Shown one piece after another: positions 50,851 to 61,622 of a stretch of DNA of 64,000 nt. The number at the start of each line of letters is the position of its first letter. Positions within the stretch are counted from its first letter, which is position 1. The notes below the pieces were generated by a model. That model was not told the origin of the DNA and did not search any database. It saw only the letters and a program-made list of their open reading frames with translations. The stretch covers positions 186,001 to 250,000 of the forward strand of contig NZ_CAKKNA010000003.1 in the NCBI RefSeq assembly GCF_918741275.1. Direction: 5' to 3'. A program made the position numbers and the translations under genes. Origin of the DNA: Bacillus sp. CECT 9360 (lineage in GTDB: Bacteria > Bacillota > Bacilli > Bacillales > DSM-1321).

Positions 50851-51413
50851 TGAAATTGTCTGCGGCTATTTCTGATACAGATTTATTGATTCACCTATTT
50901 GAAACTGGGAATTTACATATTATTGAGACATTATTTGAAAAGATATATGTTCCCAGGCAAATTATGAGGGAATTACAATATAAGAACAAAGAGGTTGTTT
51001 TTCTTGTAAGAAAAAATCATAATTTAAAAAACATATATGTAAACACCGAAGATCAAGAATACGAGATATTTAATAGAACAGCTTCCATAAAAGCACGAGA
51101 AGTAGCTGCCTTCATTGATAACGGCGAAGCTCATTGTGTAGGCTATTCATTTGCTATGCAAATTCCCATTGTTATTTCAAACAATCGAAAGGAATTTGAA
51201 ATAATGGAACAACATGTAGTCCCTTTGAACTTTGCTAGAATTCTTTTTATTTTGGAACAAAAAGAATTTATAAGTTTGGAGGAAGCAAAACGTCTATATA
51301 CTGAAATTAACACAAATATGAGTTACCCTTCATCTTGGTCATATCAAAAATGGGCGGCTGAAATGAATCAAAAACTACAAAACCCCATCTGGAAAAAAGC
51401 ATTGGACTTATAA
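50850..51413 (+). CDS. PIN-like nuclease domain protein
   Basis: A 187-residue PIN-like protein. N-terminal ISDTDLLIHLFETGNL gives the first acidic pair; VPRQIMRELQYK the conserved Glu; FIDNGEAHCVGYSFAMQIPI the third acidic motif; VISNNRKEFEIM the last, where Asn replaces the usual Asp. PIN domains are Mg-dependent ribonucleases and often toxins. It overlaps the peptidase gene by 1 bp, so the two are coupled. No terminator evident before the hisI terminator at 51505. The substrate is unknown. Confidence 0.75.
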   Translation: MKLSAAISDTDLLIHLFETGNLHIIETLFEKIYVPRQIMRELQYKNKEVVFLVRKNHNLKNIYVNTEDQEYEIFNRTASIKAREVAAFIDNGEAHCVGYSFAMQIPIVISNNRKEFEIMEQHVVPLNFARILFILEQKEFISLEEAKRLYTEINTNMSYPSSWSYQKWAAEMNQKLQNPIWKKALDL

Positions 51414-51504
51414 ACCTCATTTAGCTATGAAACTTCGCAATGTACACCTTAAGAGTTGATTTTATTTAAATGAAAAAACATCTAAGCGAAATATTCACCA
51501 TTCA

Positions 51505-51541
51505 AATAAAAACGAGAAGGAGAGTTCTATCTCCTTCCCGT
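51505..51541 (-). terminator. Terminator of the his operon
   Basis: ACGAGAAGGAGA/TCTCCTTCCCGT, a 12-bp stem with one mismatch and TTTTTATTT on the minus strand, directly after hisI. Confidence 0.9.
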
Positions 51542-51543
51542 CT

Positions 51544-52179
51544 TTATTCTTTTACGGCGTGTCTTTGCTTAAGAACCGTTAGTACGGATTCCAGAGGCAA
51601 TTCTTGTTCTTGAAGCAATACAAGCAAGTGGTATAATAAGTCCGCTGTTTCCAAAGACAATTCTTCGTGGCTTCTATTTTTAGCGGCAATAATGACCTCG
51701 GCTGCTTCCTCTCCGACTTTTTTCAGGATTTTATCGATTCCTTTTTCGAATAAATAGGTGGTGTATGAACCTTCCGGCAGCGATTTCTTTCGTTCGGCAA
51801 TCAATGCCTCTAATTCTGATAAGAAGGTGGCATCGGTTTGATTATCAGAAGCGTTATCCGTTTGATACACTGTTTCTGTAAAGCAACTTGTCGTGCCGTT
51901 ATGACAGGCTGGCCCAGTCGGCTTGACTAAGACAATCAAAGCATCACCGTCACAATCCAATTTCATTTCAACGATTTTCTGGGTATTACCGCTCGTTTCT
52001 CCTTTATGCCACAATTCATTCCTTGAGCGGCTAAAGAACCAGGTTTCCCCTTTCTCAAGCGAAAGCTGAAGTGATTCTTTGTTCATATACGCAAGAGTTA
52101 GGACTTCCTTTGAGTCCGCATCCTGAACGATAGCAGATATTAAGCCATTCTCATCAAATTTGACGTTATCTATATTCAT
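51544..52179 (-). CDS. hisI: Bifunctional phosphoribosyl-AMP cyclohydrolase / phosphoribosyl-ATP pyrophosphatase
   Basis: A 211-residue HisIE fusion. HisI half (about 1-115): [33 protein letters not shown], and Cys ligands in [12 protein letters not shown]. HisE half (about 116-211): [45 protein letters not shown]. Catalyses steps 2 and 3 of histidine synthesis. Overlaps hisF by 4 bp. Last gene of the operon. Confidence 0.97.
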   Translation of the reverse strand: MNIDNVKFDENGLISAIVQDADSKEVLTLAYMNKESLQLSLEKGETWFFSRSRNELWHKGETSGNTQKIVEMKLDCDGDALIVLVKPTGPACHNGTTSCFTETVYQTDNASDNQTDATFLSELEALIAERKKSLPEGSYTTYLFEKGIDKILKKVGEEAAEVIIAAKNRSHEELSLETADLLYHLLVLLQEQELPLESVLTVLKQRHAVKE

Positions 52180-52934
52180 CTCACTACCACTCCTTGGTGT
52201 TTAAGAAACGTTTTTACCTCTTTAACCGAAGTCTCTTTATAATGAAAAATGGACGCGGCAAGCGCAGCATCCGCTTTCCCCTCTTTAAAGGCATTTTCAA
52301 AATGTTCAGCGTTTCCGGCTCCGCCCGATGCAATAACCGGGACCGTTACCGCCTCGCTTACTGCTTTCGTTAAGTCTAAATTAAAGCCGCTTTTTTCGCC
52401 ATCATTATCCATGCTCGTCAGCAATATTTCGCCGGCTCCCCGGTCAACCGCTTCCCTGGCCCAGCTAATCACATCCCGCTCCGTCGGTTGTCTGCCGCCA
52501 TGTGTATAAACTCTCCAGGTGCCAATCGATTCGTCATATTTGGCATCTATCGCAATGACGATACACTGAGAGCCGAAATAGCCAGCTCCTTCATCTATTA
52601 AATCCGGACGCAATACGGCGGCTGTGTTCAAGGAAACTTTATCAGCTCCCGCCCGCAAAATCCGCTTCATATCCTCAAGCGAGTTGATTCCCCCGCCTAC
52701 GGTAAACGGAATTGCCAGGCTTGCTGCAACAGCCCTTACAACTTCAACCATCGTCTGTCTGCCTTCATGCGATGCTGAAATATCAAGGAAAACCAGTTCA
52801 TCTGCTCCTTCTTGATCGTAAAAAGCGGCGAGCTCAACTGGATCACCTGCGTCCCGAAGCGACACGAACTGAATCCCTTTTACGACACGTCCTTCTTTTA
52901 CATCGAGGCAGGGAATGATTCGTTTAGTAAGCAT
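52176..52934 (-). CDS. hisF: Imidazole glycerol phosphate synthase subunit HisF
   Basis: A 252-residue half-barrel: [18 protein letters not shown] (catalytic Asp11), [21 protein letters not shown], and Asp130 in [19 protein letters not shown] toward the end. Works with HisH to make IGP and AICAR. Directly after hisA (0-bp gap). Confidence 0.97.
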   Translation of the reverse strand: MLTKRIIPCLDVKEGRVVKGIQFVSLRDAGDPVELAAFYDQEGADELVFLDISASHEGRQTMVEVVRAVAASLAIPFTVGGGINSLEDMKRILRAGADKVSLNTAAVLRPDLIDEGAGYFGSQCIVIAIDAKYDESIGTWRVYTHGGRQPTERDVISWAREAVDRGAGEILLTSMDNDGEKSGFNLDLTKAVSEAVTVPVIASGGAGNAEHFENAFKEGKADAALAASIFHYKETSVKEVKTFLKHQGVVVR

Positions 52935-53669
52935 TTAACCACGCACCTTTTCTAATGCCTCTTTAACCGTGAAACGATTCGAATAAATCGCTTTCCCGAC
53001 AATTGCCCCGATAATTCCATGTGACTGGACAGCCTTCAGTGTGGTTAAATCCTCAAGACCGCTAATGCCACCTGATGCAATCACATGCTTTCCCGTTTCG
53101 TCTGCCATCCGAACAACTCCGTCTATATTCGGGCCCGACAACATGCCATCCGTTGCAATATCGGTTACGATAAATACCTCCGCCCCGGCATCAGCGACCG
53201 CTTTCCCAAGCTCATATGCATCGGTCTCAGATGTTTGCAGCCAACCGTGTGTTGCCGCTTTTCCATCCTTCGCATCGATTCCGATAGCGATTTGCTTCCC
53301 GTATTTTCGGATCATTTCCTTTGTGAAAATCGGATCCGAGACAGCAACACTGCCTAGGATTACTCGTGATATGCCATTTTCAAGATAATAGGCAACATCC
53401 TCTTCTGTCCGGATGCCGCCGCCAATCTGGATCTTAGCAGATAATTGCTTAGCCGCCTGAATCACGTATGCATCGTTCACGCGTCCACCTGCTTTAGCAC
53501 CGTCCAGGTCAACCATATGAATCCATTCGGCCCCCTGATCTGCAAAGCTATTAGCCATATCAAAGGGAGAATCACCATAAACGGTTTCCTGATTATAATC
53601 TCCCTGAATCAAGCGGACGCATTTCCCCCCGCGCATATCAATTGCTGGATAGATGGTGAAATTGCTCAT
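52935..53669 (-). CDS. hisA: ProFAR isomerase HisA
   Basis: A 244-residue barrel: [19 protein letters not shown] (Asp8), [36 protein letters not shown] (second Asp), [12 protein letters not shown]. Isomerises the 5'-ProFAR intermediate. Overlaps hisH by 4 bp. Confidence 0.97.
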   Translation of the reverse strand: MSNFTIYPAIDMRGGKCVRLIQGDYNQETVYGDSPFDMANSFADQGAEWIHMVDLDGAKAGGRVNDAYVIQAAKQLSAKIQIGGGIRTEEDVAYYLENGISRVILGSVAVSDPIFTKEMIRKYGKQIAIGIDAKDGKAATHGWLQTSETDAYELGKAVADAGAEVFIVTDIATDGMLSGPNIDGVVRMADETGKHVIASGGISGLEDLTTLKAVQSHGIIGAIVGKAIYSNRFTVKEALEKVRG

Positions 53670-54301
53670 CGGCTAACCTTCCTTTCCACTAGTTCCAGGT
53701 AACTCTTTAAAAGTGATATCCCCATTTCTCCGCTTTTTTCAGGATGGAATTGCATGCCATACACTGAATCCTTGCCAACTATTGCGGGAACTTCTTCATA
53801 ATAGCGGGCGGAAGCTTTAACTACACTTTCTTCTGCTGTTTTCACATAGTAGGAATGGACAAAATATACATAATCCTCTTTAAGACCTTTGAGCAATTCT
53901 GAGTCGTTCTTAAAATTTAGCAGGTTCCACCCCATATGCGGAACTTTATAGCGTTCTCCTTCGCCATCTGTTCCAGGAAAGCGGACAACCTTTCCAGGCA
54001 GCAAAGCAAGCCCTTTGGACAAACCATTCTCTTTACTTTCTTCGAATAGCAGCTGCATCCCAAGGCAAATCCCAAGTAAGGGCTTGCCACTGTTTGCATA
54101 ATCTTTAATAAACCCTGTCAATTCCTGTCTGTCAAGCAAAGTCATCGCATCTTTAAAGGAACCGACACCCGGCAGGATGAGTCCCCTAGCATTTCCAAGC
54201 TCCTCGGGGTTATCGGAAATGAACCATTCCGTACCAAGCCGCTCCAATGCCTGGCTAACGCTAAACAAATTACCCATGCCGTAATCGATAATGCCAATCA
54301 T
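53666..54301 (-). CDS. hisH: Imidazole glycerol phosphate synthase glutaminase HisH
   Basis: A 211-residue class I glutamine amidotransferase. [31 protein letters not shown], nucleophilic Cys in [13 protein letters not shown], and HPEKSGEMG (His, Glu). Supplies ammonia to HisF. Starts right after the hisB stop. Confidence 0.97.
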   Translation of the reverse strand: MIGIIDYGMGNLFSVSQALERLGTEWFISDNPEELGNARGLILPGVGSFKDAMTLLDRQELTGFIKDYANSGKPLLGICLGMQLLFEESKENGLSKGLALLPGKVVRFPGTDGEGERYKVPHMGWNLLNFKNDSELLKGLKEDYVYFVHSYYVKTAEESVVKASARYYEEVPAIVGKDSVYGMQFHPEKSGEMGISLLKSYLELVERKVSR

Positions 54302-54889
54302 CTACAACATTCCCTTCGTCGAAGGAATCCCCTTTACCCTCGGGTCAATCGACGTTGCCTCGTCAAGAGCGCGAGCCAACGCTTTAAAAATCGCCTCAAT
54401 AATATGGTGTGTATTCTGGCCGTAATGGACAATTACATGCAGGTTCATTCTCGCTTCAAGCGCTAGCTTCCAGAGAAATTCATGCACAAGCTCCGTATCG
54501 AAGGTTCCCACTTTTTGCGATGGAAAAGAAGCACGGAACTCCAAGTGAGGCCGATTGCTTAAGTCAACAACAACCTGAGCTAAAGCTTCATCCATCGGTA
54601 CGAAAGCATTCCCGTAGCGCCTGATTCCTTTTTTATCACCAAGCGCCTTTACAAGGGCCTGGCCAAGGCATATCCCAATATCCTCAGTCGTGTGATGGTC
54701 ATCTACATCAATATCACCTTTAGCATCGACGGTCATATCGAAGTGCCCATGCTTTGTGAATAAATCGAGCATATGCGTCATGAAGGGAACGCCCGTCTCA
54801 ATCACAGACTTGCCTTCCCCGTCTATCGAAAAATCCAATTTTATCTTTGTTTCATTTGTATTCCGCTCTATTTTAGCAACTCGTTCCAT
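54302..54889 (-). CDS. hisB: Imidazoleglycerol-phosphate dehydratase
   Basis: A 195-residue dehydratase with the His-rich metal sites [33 protein letters not shown] and [20 protein letters not shown]. The phosphatase domain of the E. coli HisB is absent, as in other Bacillus. 59 bp after hisD. Confidence 0.97.
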   Translation of the reverse strand: MERVAKIERNTNETKIKLDFSIDGEGKSVIETGVPFMTHMLDLFTKHGHFDMTVDAKGDIDVDDHHTTEDIGICLGQALVKALGDKKGIRRYGNAFVPMDEALAQVVVDLSNRPHLEFRASFPSQKVGTFDTELVHEFLWKLALEARMNLHVIVHYGQNTHHIIEAIFKALARALDEATSIDPRVKGIPSTKGML

Positions 54890-54948
54890 CTTGTCATACC
54901 TCCTATATAAGAACCCTCAAAACCCGTATTTATAGAAAACCCGTCCCG

Positions 54949-56211
54949 TTATTTCCTTGCTTCAACGGCCCGGGCGTGAGCCTCAAGGCCTTCCAATCGG
55001 GCAAAAGAAGCAATTTTTGCAGAGTTAGCCCTAAACGCTTCTTCACTATACATAATGATGCTTGATTTTTTTTGAAAGTCATCGACGTTCAAAGGACTCG
55101 AAAACCTGGCTGTCCCATTCGTCGGGAGCACATGATTCGGTCCGGCAAAGTAATCTCCCACCGGCTCTGTGCTGTATCGCCCAAGAAAAATCGCACCGGC
55201 ATGGCGGATTTTCGCCATCACTTCCAACGGCTTTACAGTCAAGATTTCCAGATGTTCCGGTGCCAGCCCATTGACCGCATCAATCGCTTCATTCATATCG
55301 GCACAGAGAATTATCCGTCCGTAATCGACAATCGCTTGTTCTGCGATTTCCCGGCGCGGAAGCAACTCAAGCTGTCTTTCCACCTCAAGAGAAACTTCCT
55401 CTGCTAATTTTTGTGAAGTTGTTACCAATATACTGCATGCCCGCGGGTCATGCTCTGCCTGCGAAAGCAAATCTGCGGCAGCTTCCGAGGCTATCGCTGT
55501 CTCATCTGCAAGAACCGTGATCTCGCTGGGACCGGCGATCATATCAATGGCTACGTCGCCAAATACCTCCCGTTTTGCCAGCGCTACATAAATGTTTCCA
55601 GGCCCGACAATCTTATCGACCTTCTCAATCGATTCCGTTCCATACGCAAGGGCCGCAACTGCCTGTGCACCGCCTACCTTATAGATCTCTGTGACACCCG
55701 CTATTTTTGCAGCAGCGAGTACGGCTGGGGCCAGCTTGCCGTCTTTTCCAGGTGGTGAGACCATGACAATCCGCTTTACTCCGGCAACGAGCGCAGGCAT
55801 GACATTCATCAAAACAGATGATGGATAAGCAGCCGTCCCCCCGGGAACATAAACTCCGACCGCATCAAGTGGCGTAACCTTTTGGCCGAGCATACTTCCT
55901 GTTTCATCCGTCGTCATCCAGGAATTGCGCTGCTGCTTTTGATGGAAGGATTGAATATTCGCAGCCGCTTCACGAATAATTTCGATATATTCTTCGCCAA
56001 GTGCCGCCATGCCTTCTTCTAGTTCATGATTGGTAACCCTAAGTCCAGACAATTCTACTCCATCAAAACGCTCCGTATATGTAAACAAAGCCGAATCGCC
56101 GTTATTTCTTACCTCTGAAATGATTTCCTGAACGGTCTTCCTTTGCTCTTCTGTACCGGAGTCAACCGATCGTTTCAAGGATATCCCTTCCGTATATCTC
56201 TCAATTTTCAT
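54949..56211 (-). CDS. hisD: Histidinol dehydrogenase
   Basis: A 420-residue enzyme: [73 protein letters not shown] and [20 protein letters not shown]. Two NAD-dependent oxidations from histidinol to histidine. Follows hisG by 15 bp. Confidence 0.97.
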   Translation of the reverse strand: MKIERYTEGISLKRSVDSGTEEQRKTVQEIISEVRNNGDSALFTYTERFDGVELSGLRVTNHELEEGMAALGEEYIEIIREAAANIQSFHQKQQRNSWMTTDETGSMLGQKVTPLDAVGVYVPGGTAAYPSSVLMNVMPALVAGVKRIVMVSPPGKDGKLAPAVLAAAKIAGVTEIYKVGGAQAVAALAYGTESIEKVDKIVGPGNIYVALAKREVFGDVAIDMIAGPSEITVLADETAIASEAAADLLSQAEHDPRACSILVTTSQKLAEEVSLEVERQLELLPRREIAEQAIVDYGRIILCADMNEAIDAVNGLAPEHLEILTVKPLEVMAKIRHAGAIFLGRYSTEPVGDYFAGPNHVLPTNGTARFSSPLNVDDFQKKSSIIMYSEEAFRANSAKIASFARLEGLEAHARAVEARK

Positions 56212-56226
56212 ACTCTCACCTCCAAG

Positions 56227-56871
56227 TCATTTATTCTCGGTCAACGATTCAATAACCGGCGTAAGCCGCTCGACAATTTCCGTTATTCGCTGCTCTTTAA
56301 TCCGGTAGCTCACTGGATTCGCAATCAGTCTAGATGTAACATCCGCGATTCTGGCGTATTCGACTAAACCGTTGTCCCTCAACGTTTGTCCTGTCGATAC
56401 AATATCGACGATTCGGTCAGCGAGGCCGATTAATGGCGCCAATTCGATGGAACCATTCAATTTAATGATTTCTACCTGCTCCCCCTGTTCACGAAAATAA
56501 CCGGAGGCCACATTCGGATATTTGCTGGCAATTTTCGGAGCGACATCACTAAGCTTTGTGCCAGGAAGTCCCGCAACCGCTAAGTAACAGGCACTTATTT
56601 TCAAATCGAGGAGTTCATATACGTCCCTCTCCTCTTCCAGCATAACATCTTTTCCGGCAATTCCGATGTCCGCCACACCGTGTTCGACATAGGTAACGAC
56701 ATCCATCGGTTTCGCCAGCATGAAGCGGAGGTTTTCCTCCTCTACCTCAAGAATTAATTTCCGGGAATCATCAAACTCCGGAGGCAACCGGAAGTCCGCT
56801 TTTCTTAATAACTCTACCGCTTCCTCAAAAATTCTTCCCTTTGGCATCGCAATCGTTAAAAAGCTACTCAT
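56227..56871 (-). CDS. hisG: ATP phosphoribosyltransferase HisG (short form)
   Basis: A 214-residue short-form His[35 protein letters not shown], and [14 protein letters not shown] (PRPP site). Lacks the C-terminal regulatory domain and needs HisZ. ATG at 56871 chosen because AAAGGAGGTAAC precedes it; it overlaps hisZ by 8 bp. Confidence 0.96.
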   Translation of the reverse strand: MSSFLTIAMPKGRIFEEAVELLRKADFRLPPEFDDSRKLILEVEEENLRFMLAKPMDVVTYVEHGVADIGIAGKDVMLEEERDVYELLDLKISACYLAVAGLPGTKLSDVAPKIASKYPNVASGYFREQGEQVEIIKLNGSIELAPLIGLADRIVDIVSTGQTLRDNGLVEYARIADVTSRLIANPVSYRIKEQRITEIVERLTPVIESLTENK

Positions 56872-58048
56872 TTTCGTTACCTCCTTTGCCAATGAAGTGT
56901 TGCACTTTAGAGAATGTGGCGGTAAACGAATCCACATTTTGAACCGCATTTAAATCCTGAATCGTTATTCTTTTTCCTTCAAGACGTCTTTTCTGCGCAT
57001 AAGCGAGCGCTTCTTTTCGATATTCAGAGGAAAATAGAACGCATTCAATCGGTTCCCCCCCGCTTTTCAATTCTCCTAGTGCTTCGGCCAATTGATCCAT
57101 CCGGATCGCAAAACCGGTTGCCGGCACATTCCAGCCAAATTTTTGAAGCAGGCTGTCATATCTGCCGCCGTTGCCGATCGGCGATCCGATTTCCGCGGCA
57201 TACACTTCAAACAGTGTCCCCGTATAATAGCTCATATGGCTGACAAGCGTTAAATCGAAGCTAATATATTGTTCGACGCCAAACTCTTTTAATTGGGCGA
57301 GTAATTCTTTTAATTCAAATAAAGTGTTTTTGCCCTTGTCATTTTCAAGGAGCTTCAGGGCACTGTCTATGGACTCCTCTCCGCCTCGGAGCGAAATGAA
57401 CTGTATCAACCTTTGCTTATCAATAGAAGAAAGCGGAAGGGATTTTACATGTTCCCGGTAGCCCACGTAATTTTTTTCATATAAAAACTTCCGCAAATTT
57501 GCGGCTCTTTCTTCATTACCGAGAATGCTGATAAACAATTCCTGCAGAAAGCCTATATGTCCGATAGAAACCTTAAACCCATCCAGTCCAGCTGCCTTCA
57601 GCGCTGAGATCAATAAAGAGATAATTTCTGCATCTGCGCTAATTGAATCGTTGCCAATGCATTCAATGCCAATCTGCTCAAATTCTGCCGGCTTACCGCC
57701 TTCTCTTTGCTGGGCGCGATAGACATTTTCAGAGTACGCCAGGCGGATCGGAGTTTGCTGCTTTAATAACTTGGAAGCAGCCATTCTCGCGATCGGCGCC
57801 GTCATATCGGGACGCAGTACAAGGGTATTTCCCTGCTGATCCAGGAGCTTAAACAATTGAGCATCCAATATCGCCGAAGCCTCCCCAATCGTTTCATAGA
57901 ACTCCAAGGCAGGCGTTTCAATAAATTGATAGCCCCACCTACTCATTTCCTCGCTCATCTTATTTCGAATGACTGCTTTTGTCTCATATAAAAGCGGAAG
58001 AGTGTCTCTCATTCCGAGTGGTTTTTCAAACATAAATGGCTTAGTCAC
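56864..58048 (-). CDS. hisZ: ATP phosphoribosyltransferase regulatory subunit HisZ
   Basis: A 394-residue histidyl-tRNA-synthetase-like protein without tRNA-charging function: [65 protein letters not shown] and [11 protein letters not shown]. It partners HisG and mediates histidine feedback. GTG start at 58048 with AAAGGA upstream; the internal ATG five codons later is an alternative. First gene of the operon; no T-box was found in the 290-bp leader. Confidence 0.94.
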   Translation of the reverse strand: MTKPFMFEKPLGMRDTLPLLYETKAVIRNKMSEEMSRWGYQFIETPALEFYETIGEASAILDAQLFKLLDQQGNTLVLRPDMTAPIARMAASKLLKQQTPIRLAYSENVYRAQQREGGKPAEFEQIGIECIGNDSISADAEIISLLISALKAAGLDGFKVSIGHIGFLQELFISILGNEERAANLRKFLYEKNYVGYREHVKSLPLSSIDKQRLIQFISLRGGEESIDSALKLLENDKGKNTLFELKELLAQLKEFGVEQYISFDLTLVSHMSYYTGTLFEVYAAEIGSPIGNGGRYDSLLQKFGWNVPATGFAIRMDQLAEALGELKSGGEPIECVLFSSEYRKEALAYAQKRRLEGKRITIQDLNAVQNVDSFTATFSKVQHFIGKGGNENE

Positions 58049-58339
58049 TGCGACACGTCCTTTTTATTTCATTAATAGCTTCTATTTTATTATTTCTCAT
58101 TGCACAATCTTTTTCCTATTAAAAAGAAAGAATTTTTCAAAACGCTTTAGTTCGCTAATAAAGTGAAGTTATAAAATAGTTTACCTTTGATGACTTTTTC
58201 AGTCAAGGGCAGTTACATTCAACAGCCGATTTTACGAGTATATTTTTAAAAAAATTCCAAATATTACTCTATTCCTTTTTCTGTAAATCGATTATAATCT
58301 TCTAGTAGATATTATTCATAGAGAACAAGGGGGATTAAG

Positions 58340-59347
58340 ATGAAAAAGTTTTTGATGATTGTTATAAGTAGCGTTATCGTGCTCATGTCCAGTATCCCTG
58401 TTTTTGCTGCTGTTTCTGACCAAGAGCTGAATGATTATTTAGCTGGTACTATGACTAAATCAGAGTTCCTAATATATTTAGAAGATTATGATCTTAACTA
58501 TCAAGATTATGAGTCCATTGATGCGTTGCGTGAAGAAATAGGGGACCCACTTACACGTGCGAATCTTGATATCTATTTAGAAGAAAATGGTATTACAGAG
58601 GAAGAACTTACAACCATTTTAATAGAAAGTGGTGAAATAGAAGAAGGCCAAAGTATTTTGGATGCTGAATATTTCCATTTCACTTTCGAGTTGGACTTCT
58701 ATCTAGAAGAACCCCTTACGGATGAAGATTATGAAACTCTTAAACCAGAGGTCTACGCAGATTTGAAAGAAACCTTGGATGAATTAAGTATCACCCAGGA
58801 AGAATTTTATAAATTCTATGATCATGTAAATAATGTTCGTAAAGGAACAGACATTACGAGTGCATTAGAAGAACTGAACCTGCTTGCCGAAGACTTATTA
58901 TCTGTCGGTGAATTTGAGTCCATTGATGATATTTCAGAAGAAGAGATTGCCGAGATGTTAGCCATCTATGAAGAAATACAACAAATCTTCCAAGTGGAAT
59001 TTTCATATGCGCTTGTCCAAAATGGCACAGAGACAGATTTATCTCTTCAAGCATTATTGCAGCTGGATGAGTTAAGCAAGGATACTGTATTAAAGGTAAA
59101 TGTTTACGCTCTTAATACAGGAGAGAAACTTCTGGATTTAATCATCACTCCTGAAATGTTTAATGACGACCTAATAGAAGATGTCGGAGATGACCTCAAG
59201 GATGCAACACAAACTGCACCAGTAAAGACAGAAAAAGGCGGCAAGCTTCCGAAAACAGCCGGTGACTATATGGCTGGAATGCTAATGGGACTGCTTCTAA
59301 TTGGCGGATCCGTTGTATTCATGAAAAAAGCAGGGTCTGTTAAATAA
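58340..59347 (+). CDS. Processed acidic surface protein (LPXTA sortase substrate)
   Basis: A 335-residue acidic exported protein. Signal peptide about 1-23 (MIVISSVIVLMSSIPVFAA). The mature part is Glu/Asp-rich and contains imperfect repeats of the type LNDYLAGTMTKSEFLIYLED / LDIYLEENGITEEELTTILI. The end carries LPKTA (in GGKLPKTAGDYMAG), a hydrophobic helix and a basic tail, i.e. a sortase sorting signal of the LPXTA kind. It is 1 bp before a class D sortase gene. Probably displayed or released at the surface, perhaps in sporulation or envelope work (inference). Confidence 0.85.
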   Translation: MKKFLMIVISSVIVLMSSIPVFAAVSDQELNDYLAGTMTKSEFLIYLEDYDLNYQDYESIDALREEIGDPLTRANLDIYLEENGITEEELTTILIESGEIEEGQSILDAEYFHFTFELDFYLEEPLTDEDYETLKPEVYADLKETLDELSITQEEFYKFYDHVNNVRKGTDITSALEELNLLAEDLLSVGEFESIDDISEEEIAEMLAIYEEIQQIFQVEFSYALVQNGTETDLSLQALLQLDELSKDTVLKVNVYALNTGEKLLDLIITPEMFNDDLIEDVGDDLKDATQTAPVKTEKGGKLPKTAGDYMAGMLMGLLLIGGSVVFMKKAGSVK

Positions 59348-59348
59348 G

Positions 59349-60002
59349 ATGAAAACGAATAAAAAACAGCATTCAAAAAAGAAGACGGCGCTTATTGTTT
59401 GTGCAGTATTGCTGTTTTGCGGCGGTTTCTATTTTACGACAACCAACGCTTATACTTTTATTAAAGGGTATGCAATCTATAAGTTTAATAAGCCAGATGT
59501 TGCAGCTGAGACCAAGCCACAAAAGAGCGGCACAGTTTCTAGTGAAAAGAAGGATAAAGAAAAAGAAGAAGGCGTTCTTTATCCGGAACGTCCGAAAAAA
59601 GGGGATGTGGTAGGAGAGCTTTATATCCCTAAGCTTGAGAAAGGCCTGCCCATCTATCACGGCACAGATGAAGACGAATTGGAAAAAGGGGTTGGCCATT
59701 ACGCGAAGTCGGTTCTCCCCGGCGAGAAAGACAACTCTGTCTTATCAGGCCACAGAGACACGGTTTTCCGCAAGCTAGGTGAAGTAGGCAAAGGTGACTT
59801 ACTTGTAGCGAAAACAGAAGCCGGAACGTTTACCTATAAGGTCAGGAAAGTGCGCATTGTAGATGCGGACGACCGGACCGTGATCGTTCCGAAGCCTAAG
59901 GCTACGCTGACCGTTACGACCTGTTATCCATTTAACTTCATCGGCGATGCACCAGAACGTTATGTTTTAGTCGCTGATTTATTGAAAACAGAACTGAACT
60001 GA
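59349..60002 (+). CDS. srtD: Class D sortase
   Basis: A 217-residue sortase with an N-terminal membrane anchor (about 12-32), a Lys/Glu linker, then the sortase barrel: GELYIPKLEKGLPIYHGTDE, catalytic His in VLSGHRDTVFRKL, Cys in TLTVTTCYPFNF (about 195), Arg in DAPERYVLVA. Class D by the TTCYPF context. Its gene starts 1 nt after the LPKTA protein's stop, so that protein is almost surely its substrate. Confidence 0.9.
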   Translation: MKTNKKQHSKKKTALIVCAVLLFCGGFYFTTTNAYTFIKGYAIYKFNKPDVAAETKPQKSGTVSSEKKDKEKEEGVLYPERPKKGDVVGELYIPKLEKGLPIYHGTDEDELEKGVGHYAKSVLPGEKDNSVLSGHRDTVFRKLGEVGKGDLLVAKTEAGTFTYKVRKVRIVDADDRTVIVPKPKATLTVTTCYPFNFIGDAPERYVLVADLLKTELN

Positions 60003-60050
60003 ATTGCAAAGGCTGCTGAAGCGGCAGTCTTTGCAGATCATTCACCTTTT

Positions 60051-60221
60051 CGGTGATATATCCTGAATTTCGTTGATATATTTCAAACTTCGGTGATATA
60101 TTTCTATTTTCGGCGATATATCTCAAATTTCGTTGATATATTTTCAATTTCGGTGATATTTCCTGAATCTCGTTGATATATTTCTATTTTCTGTGATATT
60201 CTAATTTTCGTTGATATATGT
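60051..60221. repeat. Intergenic 20-nt repeat array E
   Basis: About 8.5 copies of a 20-nt unit CG(G/T)TGATATATNNNNNATTT, with CGGTGAT and CGTTGAT forms largely alternating (60051, 60071, 60091 and so on). The unit is clearly related to that of array C (CGGTCATATATCTCGGATTT), 28 kb away. It lies after srtD. Confidence 0.9.
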
Positions 60222-60283
60222 TTGAAAGACTACCAATCAGGGAAACTATCATTTGTAGCATCGATTATTTTGGAGGAAGAATA

Positions 60284-60427
60284 ATGGACAAACAAAAACA
60301 AGAGAGCTTTTTTCAGCTGCTCCAAAGCACATATGAATCTACAGCGAATCGTGATGATGTTTCACTGGAAGATCTAATGACTACATTAAAAGATCAACTA
60401 TCCATCTTATTTGCTGAAAAAAATTAA
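60284..60427 (+). CDS. Small protein of unknown function (47 residues)
   Basis: MDKQKQESFFQLLQSTYEST then ANRDDVSLEDLMTTLKDQLS and ILFAEKN, an acidic helical peptide. Strong ribosome site (TTGGAGGAAG) 6 nt before the ATG at 60284 and a terminator right behind it support a real gene. An upstream in-frame start at 60218 lies in array E and has no ribosome site. Family not recognised. Confidence 0.65.
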   Translation: MDKQKQESFFQLLQSTYESTANRDDVSLEDLMTTLKDQLSILFAEKN

Positions 60428-60456
60428 GGATTTGCCCAACAAAGGCAAATCCTTTT
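60425..60456. terminator. Bidirectional terminator after the small gene and yvoF
   Basis: AAGGATTTGCC/GGCAAATCCTT, an 11-bp stem with a 7-nt loop and T-rich flanks, 4 bp before the yvoF stop on the other strand. Confidence 0.85.
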
Positions 60457-60459
60457 CTT

Positions 60460-60972
60460 TTACTCCAATAGTCCCCGCTGTGCTACTTCTTCTTTCGTAT
60501 AAATCACTCTCATCGGGTTCCCTCCGACAAAAGCTCCTTCCGGCACATCTTTATGAACGAGGGTACCGGCCGACACGATCGCACCGTTGCCAATCGTTAC
60601 TCCCGGCAGAATCGTTGAATTGGCGCCAATCATCACCTCGTCACCAATGTGGACCTCACCCAGACGATATTCCTTGATTAAATATTCATGCGCCAAAATC
60701 GTAGTGTTATATCCAATTACCGAATTCCGCCCGACCGAGATTTTTTCAGGGAACATGACATCCAGCATGACCATGAGTGCAAATGAGGTTTGCTCGCCGA
60801 CCTTCATCCTCAGAAATGTGCGGTACAGCCAGCTTTTCGTCGCTAAAAATGGCGTATACCGCGCCAGTTGGATCACGATGAAGTTTTTGACAACCTTCCA
60901 GAACGGCACTGTTTTATAAACATGCCATAACGAATTTGCCCCCTCGACAAAATGCCTTTCGGTGCGTCTCAT
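60460..60972 (-). CDS. yvoF: Left-handed beta-helix acyltransferase (YvoF)
   Basis: A 170-residue hexapeptide-repeat O-acyltransferase. After a basic N-terminal part, repeats such as [40 protein letters not shown] and [20 protein letters not shown] build the beta-helix; His in [10 protein letters not shown] is a candidate catalytic residue. Substrate unknown. Overlaps ppaX by 4 bp, as in B. subtilis. Confidence 0.88.
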   Translation of the reverse strand: MRRTERHFVEGANSLWHVYKTVPFWKVVKNFIVIQLARYTPFLATKSWLYRTFLRMKVGEQTSFALMVMLDVMFPEKISVGRNSVIGYNTTILAHEYLIKEYRLGEVHIGDEVMIGANSTILPGVTIGNGAIVSAGTLVHKDVPEGAFVGGNPMRVIYTKEEVAQRGLLE

Positions 60973-61622
60973 TTTCGTGAAGCCTCGGGAATCCGTAATA
61001 AGTCGCCCATGTGATCAAGCATATAATCCGGTTCAAAGCCTTCAAGATATTCACGGCCCTTTACTGTCCAAGCCACACCCGCAGTCAGTGTCCCGGCGTT
61101 TTTTCCAGCAAGAACATCGTGATGATTATCACCGACCATGATCGCCTCCGATGGAGATGATCCTAAAAGATGTAACGCTTTTAGTACAGGCTCCGGATCC
61201 GGTTTGGCGTTCTCAACATCGTCCAACGTGACAATCACTTCAAAGAACTCATCGAGCTTGCTGAGCTTCAGTCCTCTTAATACAACATCGCGTTTCTTTG
61301 TCGTAACGATGCCAAGCTTATATCCTTCTTCATGCAAAACCCTTATCGTTTCATACACGCCTTCATATTGTGTAACCATCACATCATGATTTTTAATATT
61401 GTGCTCGCGGTAACGGGCAATCATCTCCTCCACCCGTTCTTTGTCGATTGAATGGAAAGTTTCATAGAGAGATGGCCCAATAAACGGCAAGATATCTTCC
61501 CGTGTATATTGACCAGGATAATAATAATTCAGTGTTTCCGTGAAAGAAGCAATGATCAAGTCGTTTGTATTAATCAGTGTTCCGTCTAAATCAAAAAGTA
61601 ATGTTGTAATCTTATTGCCCAT
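60969..61622 (-). CDS. ppaX: Pyrophosphatase PpaX
   Basis: A 217-residue HAD-family phosphatase: nucleophile in [14 protein letters not shown], motif II TTKKRD, motif III Lys in [10 protein letters not shown], motif [18 protein letters not shown]. In Bacillus PpaX hydrolyses the pyrophosphate made when HprK dephosphorylates HPr/Crh-Ser-P. Start at 61622 with GGAAGGAAG upstream. Confidence 0.93.
   Translation of the reverse strand: MGNKITTLLFDLDGTLINTNDLIIASFTETLNYYYPGQYTREDILPFIGPSLYETFHSIDKERVEEMIARYREHNIKNHDVMVTQYEGVYETIRVLHEEGYKLGIVTTKKRDVVLRGLKLSKLDEFFEVIVTLDDVENAKPDPEPVLKALHLLGSSPSEAIMVGDNHHDVLAGKNAGTLTAGVAWTVKGREYLEGFEPDYMLDHMGDLLRIPEASRK

Noticed and set aside
49667-51413. Prophage or ICE fragment around the XRE-ImmA genes
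   Set aside because: ImmA-like genes are frequent in ICE and phage, but no integrase, structural or transfer genes accompany these three.
58049-58339. T-box or other leader riboswitch before hisZ
   Set aside because: No T-box AGGGTGGNACCGCG-type sequence or specifier stem was found; the leader only looks AT-rich.
59938-60147. Minus-strand frame encoding KIYQRN-like peptide repeats
   Set aside because: It is only array E read in a frame without stops (a 20-nt unit cycles through frames); there is no ribosome site.
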